A DNA stretch of 9,930 nucleotides from Pseudomonadota bacterium (lineage in GTDB: Bacteria; Pseudomonadota; Gammaproteobacteria; Halothiobacillales; Halothiobacillaceae), in assembly GCA_021795795.1 (NCBI GenBank), contig JAJYPA010000285.1:1-9930 (forward strand), written 5' to 3'. This document shows, piece by piece, positions 1 to 6,931 of the stretch. Within the stretch, counting starts at the first letter, position 1. The number at the start of each line of letters is the position of its first letter. The notes beneath the pieces were generated by a model, which saw only the letters and a program-made list of their open reading frames with translations, was not told the DNA's origin and did no database searches. The translations under genes and the position numbers were made by a program.

Positions 1-132
1 GAGATGCAGGCGTTGGGTGATTACTTCGCCGAATTCGGCGCGCGCCTGCCGATACGCCTGGAAAGCGAGCGGCGGCGCGTGCTCGATGCGCTGGAAGTCG
101 CGACTACACCACGGCGCGCGGCACTCGGCTAA
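1..132 (+). CDS. 3' end of an unidentified gene (partial)
   Basis: The first frame is open from base 1 to a TAA at 130-132 and gives the last 43 residues of a protein whose start lies outside the window. Third codon positions are mostly G or C, as expected for a real gene in a GC-rich genome, and the peptide is rich in Glu, Arg, Ala and Leu in a pattern that suggests amphipathic helix. A longer overlapping frame (17-340) has much poorer codon quality and is not preferred. I do not recognise the family: the tail does not resemble the end of a LanT ABC transporter. If the stretch at 231-288 is the end of an insertion element, this could be the end of one of its proteins, but nothing in the residues shows that. 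Confidence 0.55.
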   Translation, partial: EMQALGDYFAEFGARLPIRLESERRRVLDALEVATTPRRAALG

Positions 133-230
133 ACCGATCGCCAGTTGCGGGGCATCACCGGTCCTGATCAGTGCCGAATTTCGCAACCCGGCGCCAATAC
201 TGGGGAGCACAAGCGCGCGCTCCACGGATC

Positions 231-288
231 GACATTTTGGGGCAACTCCTTTGATTTGTGATGACCCGCGCATTTTGGTGGTGTCTCA
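231..288. repeat. Paired CATTTTGG repeats, possible insertion-element end
   Basis: CATTTTGG occurs at 233-240 and again at 271-278, each followed by one variable base and then G, 38 bases apart in the same orientation. Spaced short direct repeats that act as transposase binding sites near the tips are known for IS21-family elements, which end in TG...CA. A CA at 287-288 would be a candidate right tip. The left end and the element's genes would lie outside the window, so this is a weak, pattern-based proposal. Two 8-mers can also occur by chance. Confidence 0.22.
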
Positions 289-320
289 CTGCTTAACTTC
301 GACGCCGATCAGGTCACCGC

Positions 321-349
321 TTGACAATAAATCAATGTAGTGCTACGAG
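321..349 (+). promoter_or_regulatory. Sigma-70-type promoter for lanA-lanM
   Basis: A perfect -35 box TTGACA (321-326) is followed, after exactly 17 bases, by TACGAG (344-349), which keeps the first, second and fifth bases of TATAAT. The preceding TGC (341-343) supplies an extended -10 element. Orientation and position fit transcription of lanA and lanM. A second candidate near 439-466 (TTGTCG/TAAGAC) is much weaker. Confidence 0.5.
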
Positions 350-373
350 AGCCAAAGTCCGCGTTGGTAGTGT

Positions 374-386
374 TGACGTGTCACGT
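374..386. promoter_or_regulatory. Palindrome in the lanA leader, possible operator
   Basis: ACGTG-T-CACGT at 376-386 is a perfect inverted repeat, and TGAC-GT-GTCA at 374-383 overlaps it. It sits about 25 bases downstream of the predicted promoter's -10, where a repressor could act. It is short and no cognate regulator is in the window, so it may be incidental. Confidence 0.2.
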
Positions 387-475
387 GCGTAGACGAGTAA
401 GAGCTTCGACAAAGCCAGTTTGACGCGGGCTCAGGGTTTTGTCGAATTCTTAGTGTGCGTTAAGACCTAACTACC

Positions 476-480
476 GGGAG
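476..480 (+). promoter_or_regulatory. Ribosome binding site of lanA
   Basis: GGGAG lies six bases before the GTG at 487. It decides the start of the precursor gene: there is no other start codon in this frame back to the stop at 451-453, and no ATG until codon 43, inside the core peptide. Confidence 0.7.
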
Positions 481-486
481 AAAACT

Positions 487-675
487 GTGAATGACTCTTT
501 CCAAAACATAGATTCAGCGACAAATTGGCGTAATGAAGCGGGTTCAGACAATCCAGCTGGACCCTTGTTTAGCAGTATCTTTGCGGAAGCAGATATTGGT
601 GGTGACAACAGCATGTTTACGGCTGTTTGTGGCACAAACTGCACATGGTCGATTGGGCGAATCGCCTGCTGCTGA
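487..675 (+). CDS. lanA: Class II lanthipeptide precursor peptide (LanA)
   Basis: This 62-residue peptide is the likely substrate of the LanM encoded 6 bases downstream. The leader (1-39) carries Trp14-Arg-Asn and Asn22-Pro-Ala-Gly25, followed by an acidic stretch and Gly38-Gly39. This is the layout of mersacidin/lichenicidin-type class II leaders, which are cut after a double glycine by the C39 protease domain of a LanT exporter. The predicted core (40-62) is 23 residues long with Ser42, Thr45, Thr50, Thr53 and Ser55 as dehydration sites and Cys48, Cys52, Cys61 and Cys62 as ring donors, so up to four thioether rings are possible. It includes VCGTNCTW and ends IACC. It lacks the CTxTxEC lipid II-binding pattern of mersacidin-like peptides and has no Tyr. 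Start is GTG with a good GGGAG site. The role as precursor is inferred from position, size and composition. The product, its rings and its activity are unknown. Confidence 0.88.
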   Translation: MNDSFQNIDSATNWRNEAGSDNPAGPLFSSIFAEADIGGDNSMFTAVCGTNCTWSIGRIACC

Positions 676-681
676 TTAATC

Positions 682-3573
682 GTGACGACAAATAATATTC
701 CACCAAATTTCAATATCTCTTTGGGTCGCCTAGTTTCACCCGCGCTGGATGAACTGGCGACCCAACTCTTAGCAGTATCTGGAATAACGGCGCGCGAAAA
801 ATGGATAATTTTAGAATCGACTCGAACAGTATTGCTCGAGTCTCTACATGGTAAATTATGCAGGCTACTGATACTTGAGCTCAATGCAGCCCGAGTCGCG
901 GGGCGTCTTATTGGAGACAGCGGATCCGCGAGGTGGATGCACTTCTTGGAGCTTTCTGCGCGGGTTGATTTTTGGAATGAACTGTCCGCGAATTATCCAT
1001 CGTTGCCACGTCGTATCGAAAGAGTCATACAGAATCACAGTGCAGCTTCTTTGATTTTTGCGCAACGCTGGGCAATGGATCGTAAAAACCTGGCCACATT
1101 ATGCAATAAAGATGCGGTCGGTGAATTACAAGAATTAAGCTTCGGAGCTGGAGATAGTCATCAAAGTGGGAAAACAGTAGGATTAGCTCGATGTGAGGGT
1201 GGACGAATTGTTTATAAGCCACGTTCACTTAAAGTTGACGCAGTTTTATTTGATTTTATAAAGGAATTAGTTGAAAACCATTCAACCCTTTCAACGGTAC
1301 GAATTCCGAGGGTGGTTGCACTTGCGGATCATGGCTGGGCTGAATTTGTTGATCACCGGTATGCCATTGGAGATGAAGAGCTCCGCAAATTTTACCAAGG
1401 CATCGGTCACTGGCTAGCAATAATGCGCTTACTAGGTGGTTGCGATTTCCACGCCGAGAACATGATTGCCCATAGAAGCAGCCCTGTCATTGTCGACTGT
1501 GAGACGTTATTCACACCTAAAATTAAGCCTTTCCCGTCCGGGTATGGGCAAGCGTTTGACAATGCTGCTGAATTGATTGCAGGTACTGTTCTTAACGTGG
1601 GGATATTGCCGGGTCGCGGTATGGCTCTCGGTTGGCGCGGAGTTGATAGTTCCGCTGTAGGAATGTTGCCCGATCAACAACCATCGTTAACACAATTGAG
1701 CATAGAGGGTGCAGGTAGCGACGAAGCGCATATTGGAGTATCCCAAGTCATTGCGCCAATTTCAATGAATCACCCCAGTCATCGGCCTGCGCTAGCTTAT
1801 TTTTGGTCCGAGGTACTGGTGGAATTCGATTCAATGACCAAAACATTGCGCCGCTTGGACAGCAATGGTACTTTGCGCGCCATGCTAAATAAATTTTCTG
1901 ACTGCCGAATTCGCTTTGTACCGCGGTCAACTGAAGTCTACGCCGAATTAGGCCGTATGCTGTGGCATCCGGTTTCACTACACAATGAAGCGCAGGCCAG
2001 AAAGCGCGCCTTTCAATTGTTGGAAAAAATGGCGACCAACGTTCCATCTGCACCTAATACGCCAGGTGTCATCAACGCAGAAATTGATGAATTAATGGTA
2101 GGCGATATTCCGATTTTCACAACAAACGCCAGCCACGGACAGATGAATGGGCCGCAGGGTACTCATTGGCTGTCGCCCCAAAATCTTATTTGTGCCACTC
2201 TGCGGCATTGGCGTGGCGCTGACGTCAAACTAGATATTGCTATTATTCGAGCGTCTTTGGTTAGCGCATACATTAACGATGGCTGGGCTCCTACTGAGGT
2301 CTCTTTATTACCCGAGTATCCACGCACCGGCGAGCTTGAAACCCGAAGACGTAGATTAGTCGTTAACATTATGGGTGAGCTAAAGTCTTCGGCTATTTGC
2401 GGACAGGACGGTACCGTTACATGGATAGCGCCAATTCTAATTGGGAATAGCTGGTCGGTGCAGCCGCTAGGACAAGATCTGTATTCAGGAATTTCTGGGG
2501 TTGCGCTTTTGATTGCGGCTTATTTGCGTGAAGTCGCTGCTGATCGTGCTGATGCTGTTCCTGGGCTAGAAGATTTGTTTGCATCTACACTTCGGACTTT
2601 AGCATTAGCCGAAGCTAAGCGGAAGAGTTTGCTAAAGAAGTCCAGCAGCGCTAGATCACTGACAGCAGGAGCATATGTCGGATTTGGGTCTCAGATCTGG
2701 ACTTGGTTGAATTTTGATCGTTGGGGTGTTGATGGGGGCAACGGGCTTGAACATGCTTGCTCTCTAGCGCGCGATTTGCCTTATGCTGTTTCATCCAATG
2801 ATGGGCTCGATTTGCTATCAGGCAAAGCGGGTGCCATTCCTTCGCTGCTTTGGCTGGCCCAAAGAACTAATGATAATTACTATCTGGATTTAGCTTGCGT
2901 GATCGGGGATCAACTTTGCGCGCGCGCGACTAATAATGGACAAATGGCATACTGGGGCTCAATACAATGGCCGCATGGCATGGGGGGGTTCGCGCATGGC
3001 ACTACGGGCATTGCATGGGCTTTGATAAAGCTGGGGCGCGTAACAGGTAATTCGCTACACCTTAAAACCGCTGAGTTAGCATTCGCTTTCGAAGAAAGCC
3101 TGTTTGATATAGTCGAACAGAATTGGCTGGATATGCGAGTAACAGAACAAAAGATAACTGCGGCAGCTTGGTGTCATGGCGCTTGCGGAATTGGTCTCGC
3201 TCACCTTGATCTTGACCCGCATTTTCATACTCCAAGCACACTTTTGCAATTGAGACGTGCAACGGCCGCAACTTGGCGTTTCGGTCTTGGTTGGAACCAT
3301 ACACCCTGTCATGGCGACATGGGAGCTTGGGAGCTGATTAATCGAGCTATTGCTATCGGTGAAGGGCCAGCGTCTTTGTCTAGAGAACGGTTACTAGAGA
3401 CTATATTAACTAGTATTGAGAACCATGGGCCGGTATGTGGATTCGCTCGCGACACGTTTTCGCCTGGACTGATGGCCGGTGTCGGAGGCGTTGCGTATCA
3501 ACTATTGCGAGCACACCCCTATAGCGATCTGCCATCAATATTGACACTCGAATCGGGACAACCCCTGACTTGA
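682..3573 (+). CDS. lanM: Class II lanthipeptide synthetase LanM (dehydratase-cyclase)
   Basis: LanM enzymes phosphorylate Ser/Thr of LanA, eliminate phosphate to give Dha/Dhb, then add Cys thiols to form (methyl)lanthionine. The N-terminal DUF4135 dehydratase domain (about 100-465) shows GDSHQSGK (157-164), VYKPR (177-181, Lys179), Asp255, His257, Asn260, Asp272 and Glu274, in the same spacing as the CylM catalytic set, and Arg411/Thr417 matching the CylM elimination pair. The LanC-like cyclase domain (about 585-950) has Asp599 in DLYSGISG, His772 in GFAHG, and zinc ligands Cys831 (WCHG), Cys876 and His877 (PCHGDMG). At 963 residues the protein has normal family length and looks intact and active. 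It starts with GTG 6 bases after the lanA stop with no good Shine-Dalgarno site, so translation is probably coupled to lanA. Codon use is more AT-rich than in the flanking receptor gene. Only 20 bases separate its stop from the convergent sulfotransferase gene, and no clear terminator is seen there. Confidence 0.97.
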   Translation: MTTNNIPPNFNISLGRLVSPALDELATQLLAVSGITAREKWIILESTRTVLLESLHGKLCRLLILELNAARVAGRLIGDSGSARWMHFLELSARVDFWNELSANYPSLPRRIERVIQNHSAASLIFAQRWAMDRKNLATLCNKDAVGELQELSFGAGDSHQSGKTVGLARCEGGRIVYKPRSLKVDAVLFDFIKELVENHSTLSTVRIPRVVALADHGWAEFVDHRYAIGDEELRKFYQGIGHWLAIMRLLGGCDFHAENMIAHRSSPVIVDCETLFTPKIKPFPSGYGQAFDNAAELIAGTVLNVGILPGRGMALGWRGVDSSAVGMLPDQQPSLTQLSIEGAGSDEAHIGVSQVIAPISMNHPSHRPALAYFWSEVLVEFDSMTKTLRRLDSNGTLRAMLNKFSDCRIRFVPRSTEVYAELGRMLWHPVSLHNEAQARKRAFQLLEKMATNVPSAPNTPGVINAEIDELMVGDIPIFTTNASHGQMNGPQGTHWLSPQNLICATLRHWRGADVKLDIAIIRASLVSAYINDGWAPTEVSLLPEYPRTGELETRRRRLVVNIMGELKSSAICGQDGTVTWIAPILIGNSWSVQPLGQDLYSGISGVALLIAAYLREVAADRADAVPGLEDLFASTLRTLALAEAKRKSLLKKSSSARSLTAGAYVGFGSQIWTWLNFDRWGVDGGNGLEHACSLARDLPYAVSSNDGLDLLSGKAGAIPSLLWLAQRTNDNYYLDLACVIGDQLCARATNNGQMAYWGSIQWPHGMGGFAHGTTGIAWALIKLGRVTGNSLHLKTAELAFAFEESLFDIVEQNWLDMRVTEQKITAAAWCHGACGIGLAHLDLDPHFHTPSTLLQLRRATAATWRFGLGWNHTPCHGDMGAWELINRAIAIGEGPASLSRERLLETILTSIENHGPVCGFARDTFSPGLMAGVGGVAYQLLRAHPYSDLPSILTLESGQPLT

Positions 3574-3593
3574 GCGACTGAATCTGCTAATGC

Positions 3594-4430
3594 TCAGTAA
3601 CCTGCCGGCATGTAACGGAAACGCCGCATCATCGCGCGATGGTCAGCAAGCACACGCCCTACCTGATCGCGACTGAGTCGATCGCGCCACTGATTGGCGC
3701 GTCCGGAGCGAAAGAACGGCGTATCTGGGCGCGGCGCCTCACTGAAGCCATATCGCCGCTCCATGCTCTGCAACTGATTAAATCCTGCAAAGCGCACAGC
3801 CCGCTCGATCCGTTCACGATTTTTGTCCAGACCAACCAGCCGCGCGACCTTGCAGAAGGTTTTCATCTGCTTGTCCAGCATGTCTTCGTAGCGCAAGACC
3901 AGCACACGCGGCCCCGCCTGATCGGCCCAGCTGCTCACATGATGCGACCACGAGCCAAGGATCTGGCTCACGTACAGTGCATCGTTTGCAGTGGCAAGAC
4001 CGTCGTTGCCGAGCCGGTCGATGGCCTCATCCAGGCTAAGGCCGAAATGCGCGGCCATGCTGATGGCCACATCCAGTGGATTCCGCACCACATAGATAGC
4101 GCCTATTGTCACGCTCGGATTGTGCAGCAGGTGGCTCGCGAAACTGCCGTTGAGGTTGTGCGTCTTCACAAATACAGTGCCCTGCGCACGCGCAGCAATC
4201 AGCGCATGCACGTGAGGGCGTAGAGCGCACAGGCTTTCGATATCCAATAAGGTGGAATCGCAACCCGCGATTTCACTGAATAGTTCGGGACGCGCCTCGT
4301 CATCGCCATAGCGCAACCATTCATCAAATTGAATTGCGTTGGATTTGTTGGCCAGCAGGTTCGCAAGAAACGCACGCAGCCATGTATTGCCTGATTTCGG
4401 ATATGAAGCCAGCCACACAATGTTGCCCAT
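3594..4430 (-). CDS. Sulfotransferase, cytosolic (Sulfotransfer_1) type
   Basis: This 278-residue protein is predicted to transfer sulfate from PAPS to a hydroxyl or amine of a small molecule or peptide. The 5'-phosphosulfate loop is YPKSGNTWLR (10-19). KTH at 89-91 matches the position of the catalytic His of SULT-type enzymes. The 3'-phosphate site is VRNPLDVAIS with Arg116 and Ser124, the usual eight apart. RYEDM (180-184) follows, and RSGRANQW (241-248) corresponds to the C-terminal RxGxxxxW cofactor clamp. All key elements are present, so the enzyme should be active. There is no signal peptide, so it is probably cytoplasmic. The start is supported by AGGATGG at 4439-4445, eight bases upstream. 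It is the last gene of the - strand block and converges on lanM. Acceptor is unknown. Modification of the lanthipeptide is possible but inferred from position only. Confidence 0.93.
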   Translation of the reverse strand: MGNIVWLASYPKSGNTWLRAFLANLLANKSNAIQFDEWLRYGDDEARPELFSEIAGCDSTLLDIESLCALRPHVHALIAARAQGTVFVKTHNLNGSFASHLLHNPSVTIGAIYVVRNPLDVAISMAAHFGLSLDEAIDRLGNDGLATANDALYVSQILGSWSHHVSSWADQAGPRVLVLRYEDMLDKQMKTFCKVARLVGLDKNRERIERAVRFAGFNQLQSMERRYGFSEAPRPDTPFFRSGRANQWRDRLSRDQVGRVLADHRAMMRRFRYMPAGY

Positions 4431-4452
4431 ACGTCACACCATCCTGAAAGCA

Positions 4453-4606
4453 TCAACTTGACTGCGGCGCTCGCGCTGCAGCGACCTGATCTGTGTAGAA
4501 ATCGCTGAGCTGCTGCAACGCCTCTGCATGTAAGGGTTTAGCCAGATCCAGATTGAAACATCCAGCGATAGTATCCGGGTGACTTATCGTTGGCCGTGAA
4601 CCCCCA
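4453..4606 (-). pseudogene. Gap between oxygenase and sulfotransferase, possible gene remnant
   Basis: No complete gene fits here. One - strand frame is open from 4695 down to a TGA at 4453-4455. From about 4580 downward it reads as a plausible protein tail, with PLHAEALQQLSDFYTDQ, a helix resembling the last helix of many sulfotransferases (LxxxxxxxLxxFYxPxN pattern). It has no start codon or ribosome binding site of its own, and its 5' part overlaps the oxygenase in another frame. It may be the stump of a deleted sulfotransferase, a frameshifted extension of the oxygenase, or chance. The stretch ends 22 bases before the next gene and carries that gene's ribosome binding site just beyond it. 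Confidence 0.2.
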
Positions 4607-5197
4607 TCATCGAACCGAAGGAACTGTGGACGGCTGAAATAGCAAGTAGGTCGAGAGAATATACTTGTCGTTGGAGAGCGGTGGCAAACCGGCATGCTGG
4701 TACATCCAATAGGGGGGAAACATCAGCAGTCGCCCGGCGCGGGCTTGCACCCTGATGCCGAGATCGCAGAATTCGGTCTCACCGCCATCGACAACATCAT
4801 TCAGATACCAGAGAAACACTAAATAACGAAGCGGGTGAATATCTGTCGAATCGAAGTGAGGCTGGAATTTATCATTCGTAGCAACCGAATATTTTTTCAT
4901 GCGCAAATCTTCATACCGAGGCCTTAATGGAACGGACCGAGTGAGCTTGAGGCGATTATTATATTCAGAAAGATATTTATCTATTAGTGATAGGAAAAAT
5001 CCTTTGAAGGCGTCATCCGCAAAAGCGCTGATATTAAGCTCGGCCCATGAACTTTCAGCCAGGCCAACCATCTGCGCAGCGCCACCACGATACCACTGGC
5101 TTTTCATTCCTTCAAATTGTGAAATTAGTTGATCACAAAAGCCTCGATCCAACGCATCATCAAATGAAATAACATAGCTTTCGAGTGAGTTTTTCAT
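4607..5197 (-). CDS. 2OG-Fe(II) oxygenase, prolyl-4-hydroxylase-like
   Basis: Predicted non-haem iron dioxygenase that hydroxylates a substrate with 2-oxoglutarate and O2. Counting from the start chosen here (196 residues), the iron triad is His114-x-Asp116 (HFDS) and His168 (QHAG). Lys178, ten residues after the distal His, fits the 2OG carboxylate contact. GGETEF (138-143) is a P4H-family signature. The family's double-stranded beta-helix fold fits the C-terminal half. The ATG at 5197 is preferred: it lies 14 bases after the upstream gene's TAG with TGGAT (5203-5207) as a weak ribosome binding site. The alternative ATG at 5242 would add 15 residues but overlap the upstream gene by 31 bases. 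The gene is clearly more AT-rich than its neighbours. Short spacing implies co-transcription with the TPR-sulfotransferase. Substrate is unknown: it could be a peptide side chain or a small molecule. Confidence 0.88.
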   Translation of the reverse strand: MKNSLESYVISFDDALDRGFCDQLISQFEGMKSQWYRGGAAQMVGLAESSWAELNISAFADDAFKGFFLSLIDKYLSEYNNRLKLTRSVPLRPRYEDLRMKKYSVATNDKFQPHFDSTDIHPLRYLVFLWYLNDVVDGGETEFCDLGIRVQARAGRLLMFPPYWMYQHAGLPPLSNDKYILSTYLLFQPSTVPSVR

Positions 5198-5211
5198 GCT
5201 CGATCCAGTCG

Positions 5212-6870
5212 CTATGAAAACATTTCCAACTCGGGAATCCACTCGACGTATTTTTTATACTTTGCCACTGAACTTGTATATACGGGCTGACGTGCCTGCC
5301 AGATGCTGGCCGTCGAAATAACGCGCCGCTTATCATTTGTGCGAGGCATTAAATCGCAGGTGTCGGACGCACCGATAAAATCAAGCATCCTTGACGTCTC
5401 GCCTTGCGGGTCCGATACCAGACACTCGTAGGAAGTCTCGTAAATCGCCTGACGGCTCGTCCAGAACTGCATCACGCGATCATAATCGTCCATAACCTGC
5501 TTAATGTTACCCAAGCTGTAGCAGAAATTGGTGAGTGGACTTGTAAAAAACTGGAACCATAGTGACAGCGCAACATCGCCCTTGCTTCTCGTGCAACAAA
5601 CCACCTTGGCATTTGGAAATGACGCAAATATCAAGTCCAGAAGCAGAAAATTCATCGGATTTTTGTCAACATAGAAACGAGAACGTTCATCATCCCTTAG
5701 AAGATGCGTTGCATAGATTTCAGATGCGTGTCGTACGGCGTCCTGTCTTGATTGCGGTGGTGCTGAAAGGACGTAGCCATCCAGTTGCCGCATGAAGTTC
5801 AGCTCCCCGCGAGAACGAACTTGCGGATGCTTTTGCAACAGCTCAGCAGTCAAAGTGGTCCCACTGCGAGGCATGCCAACAACGAAGACAGGTACGAAAT
5901 CGAAATCAATGCCTTGCTCGTTGCGGGGCAATTCTGGGTGCAGGGCACGTTTTATGCGTGCTGACCACTCCCCTTCATCCCAACCCCTTTCTGCATGAAT
6001 GATCTGGTTAGCCTCGCGAAGCGTTGCGGCCGCCGCCTGGAAGCTACCCAGGTCGTCGTAGATCTTGGCGCAACCGAACAATGCGCTTGCCCTTGCTGTG
6101 GGGGACAAGTCAAGAGCACTGGGCGCCGAAAAGACCAGAGCAGCATCGGGGTCATCCGGATCAGAGAATCTCTTGGTTTGAGAGATCGCCTGCGCTGAGA
6201 ACATTTCATGCGGCCGGTCCATCCTGGCAAGAACAGCTTTGTATCGGACGCGCGCCAACTCAAATTCGCCTAGCTGCAAAGCCAGTTTTCCTGATTCGGC
6301 AATAAGTCTTGGGTCATCAAGACCAAAGTGGATTGCCGTTTCGCAAAGTTCAGCGGCGATATCGATTTCAACAGACTCCGACAGAAAACGAAGCACGGCG
6401 AGCAAATTGTCTACTTCACCTCGTGCGATCGCACCTTGGCAATAGTTGCGAAGTACAACTGCGGCAGCGCGCAACTGACCGCGTTCGCGATAATTGCTCG
6501 CTAGGAATATGGCGGACTCAAGGTGCGCGGGGTCGGCTGCAATGGCGCGCTTTGCCAATGTATCCGACTCATCCAGCTTACCCAACGCTCGCATGGCGCC
6601 TGCACGATGGTAGTCGATTGAACTCGCGCTTCCATAACGTGATTCAACGACATCAAGCACAGCGAGAGCAGCATTAGGCCACTGCTTTTGAACCAACAAT
6701 AGTGCGCACATTTCCATATCGTGTTGACTGTGCCTGGTGAGATTTGTCACGAGTCGCACCAGCGGGCCTGAAGAATGATCGGTCTGCACGTCTCGTTCGA
6801 ATGCATCGATCAATGCGGTCATACGGGCATTCACTGCAGGCGTTTTGTTTTCGTTAGCTATCTGCATCAT
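5212..6870 (-). CDS. TPR-repeat sulfotransferase with TPST-like active site
   Basis: This 552-residue protein joins an all-helical N-terminal half with TPR-like repeats (about 50-300, typical Ala/Leu/Tyr spacing) to a Sulfotransfer_3 domain (about 325-540). The 5'-phosphosulfate loop is VGMPRSGTTL (331-340). Glu356 in GEL lies 21 residues after Arg335, the same distance as Arg78 to Glu99 (catalytic base) in human tyrosylprotein sulfotransferase TPST2. DKNP (402-405, Lys403) matches the NKDP element of TPSTs. Arg428 and Ser436 form the 3'-phosphate site, and YECLVSDP follows. This suggests a PAPS-dependent enzyme acting on a peptide or protein held by the TPR half, though bacterial members mostly have unknown substrates. 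There is no signal peptide. Two ATG codons in tandem open the frame and no clear ribosome binding site is seen. It starts 32 bases after a terminator that ends the receptor gene, leaving little room for its own promoter. Confidence 0.93.
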   Translation of the reverse strand: MMQIANENKTPAVNARMTALIDAFERDVQTDHSSGPLVRLVTNLTRHSQHDMEMCALLLVQKQWPNAALAVLDVVESRYGSASSIDYHRAGAMRALGKLDESDTLAKRAIAADPAHLESAIFLASNYRERGQLRAAAVVLRNYCQGAIARGEVDNLLAVLRFLSESVEIDIAAELCETAIHFGLDDPRLIAESGKLALQLGEFELARVRYKAVLARMDRPHEMFSAQAISQTKRFSDPDDPDAALVFSAPSALDLSPTARASALFGCAKIYDDLGSFQAAAATLREANQIIHAERGWDEGEWSARIKRALHPELPRNEQGIDFDFVPVFVVGMPRSGTTLTAELLQKHPQVRSRGELNFMRQLDGYVLSAPPQSRQDAVRHASEIYATHLLRDDERSRFYVDKNPMNFLLLDLIFASFPNAKVVCCTRSKGDVALSLWFQFFTSPLTNFCYSLGNIKQVMDDYDRVMQFWTSRQAIYETSYECLVSDPQGETSRMLDFIGASDTCDLMPRTNDKRRVISTASIWQARQPVYTSSVAKYKKYVEWIPELEMFS

Positions 6871-6902
6871 AAGAATTCTGCACGTTGCGCTGTATCAGAA
6901 TG

Positions 6903-6931
6903 AAAAAGGCCGCGCGGTGAACCACGCGGCC
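6903..6931 (-). terminator. Intrinsic terminator after the TonB-dependent receptor gene
   Basis: Read on the - strand, arms GGCCGCGTGG and CCGCGCGGCC form a 10-bp stem (one G-T pair) around a TTCA loop at 6931-6908, followed directly by five T at 6907-6903. It lies 25 bases past the receptor stop and 32 bases before the TPR-sulfotransferase start. A smaller perfect dyad, TCAATC-AAC-GATTGA at 6941-6955, sits between the stop codon and this hairpin. Confidence 0.85.

Larger units (their letters stand above)
133..486. other. Intergenic region upstream of the lanthipeptide genes
   Basis: No convincing gene is seen across these roughly 350 bases. The left part (133-288) is GC-rich and holds two copies of CATTTTGG that may belong to a mobile-element end. 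The right part contains a good sigma-70-type promoter at 321-349, a small palindrome at 374-386 and the lanA ribosome binding site at 476-480. From the predicted transcription start to the lanA start codon there would be a leader of about 130 bases, long enough for regulation, but no recognisable riboswitch or terminator hairpin is visible. Confidence 0.6.

Noticed and set aside
17..340. Open frame of 107 codons on the + strand at the left edge
   Set aside because: Its composition is poor, it has no recognisable domain, and it overlaps a better-quality gene end in frame 1 (1-132).
569..780. Repeat of TTAGCAGTATCT at 569-580 and 769-780
   Set aside because: The copies are read in different frames of lanA and lanM and encode unrelated residues, so this is probably chance.
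471..884. Open frame of 137 codons opposite lanA and the start of lanM
   Set aside because: It is antisense to two well-supported genes and has no recognisable domain.
3571..3596. Possible terminator between lanM and the convergent sulfotransferase (TGAGC/GCTCA)
   Set aside because: The stem is only 5 bp, the loop is 16 bases, and there is no T run on either strand.
3639..4223. Long + strand frame of 194 codons opposite the sulfotransferase
   Set aside because: The - strand reading has all sulfotransferase motifs. This frame is its antisense shadow and has no motif.
5198..5242. Upstream start for the 2OG oxygenase at 5242
   Set aside because: It would overlap the preceding gene by 31 bases. 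The ATG at 5197 has better spacing and begins just before the conserved part of the protein.
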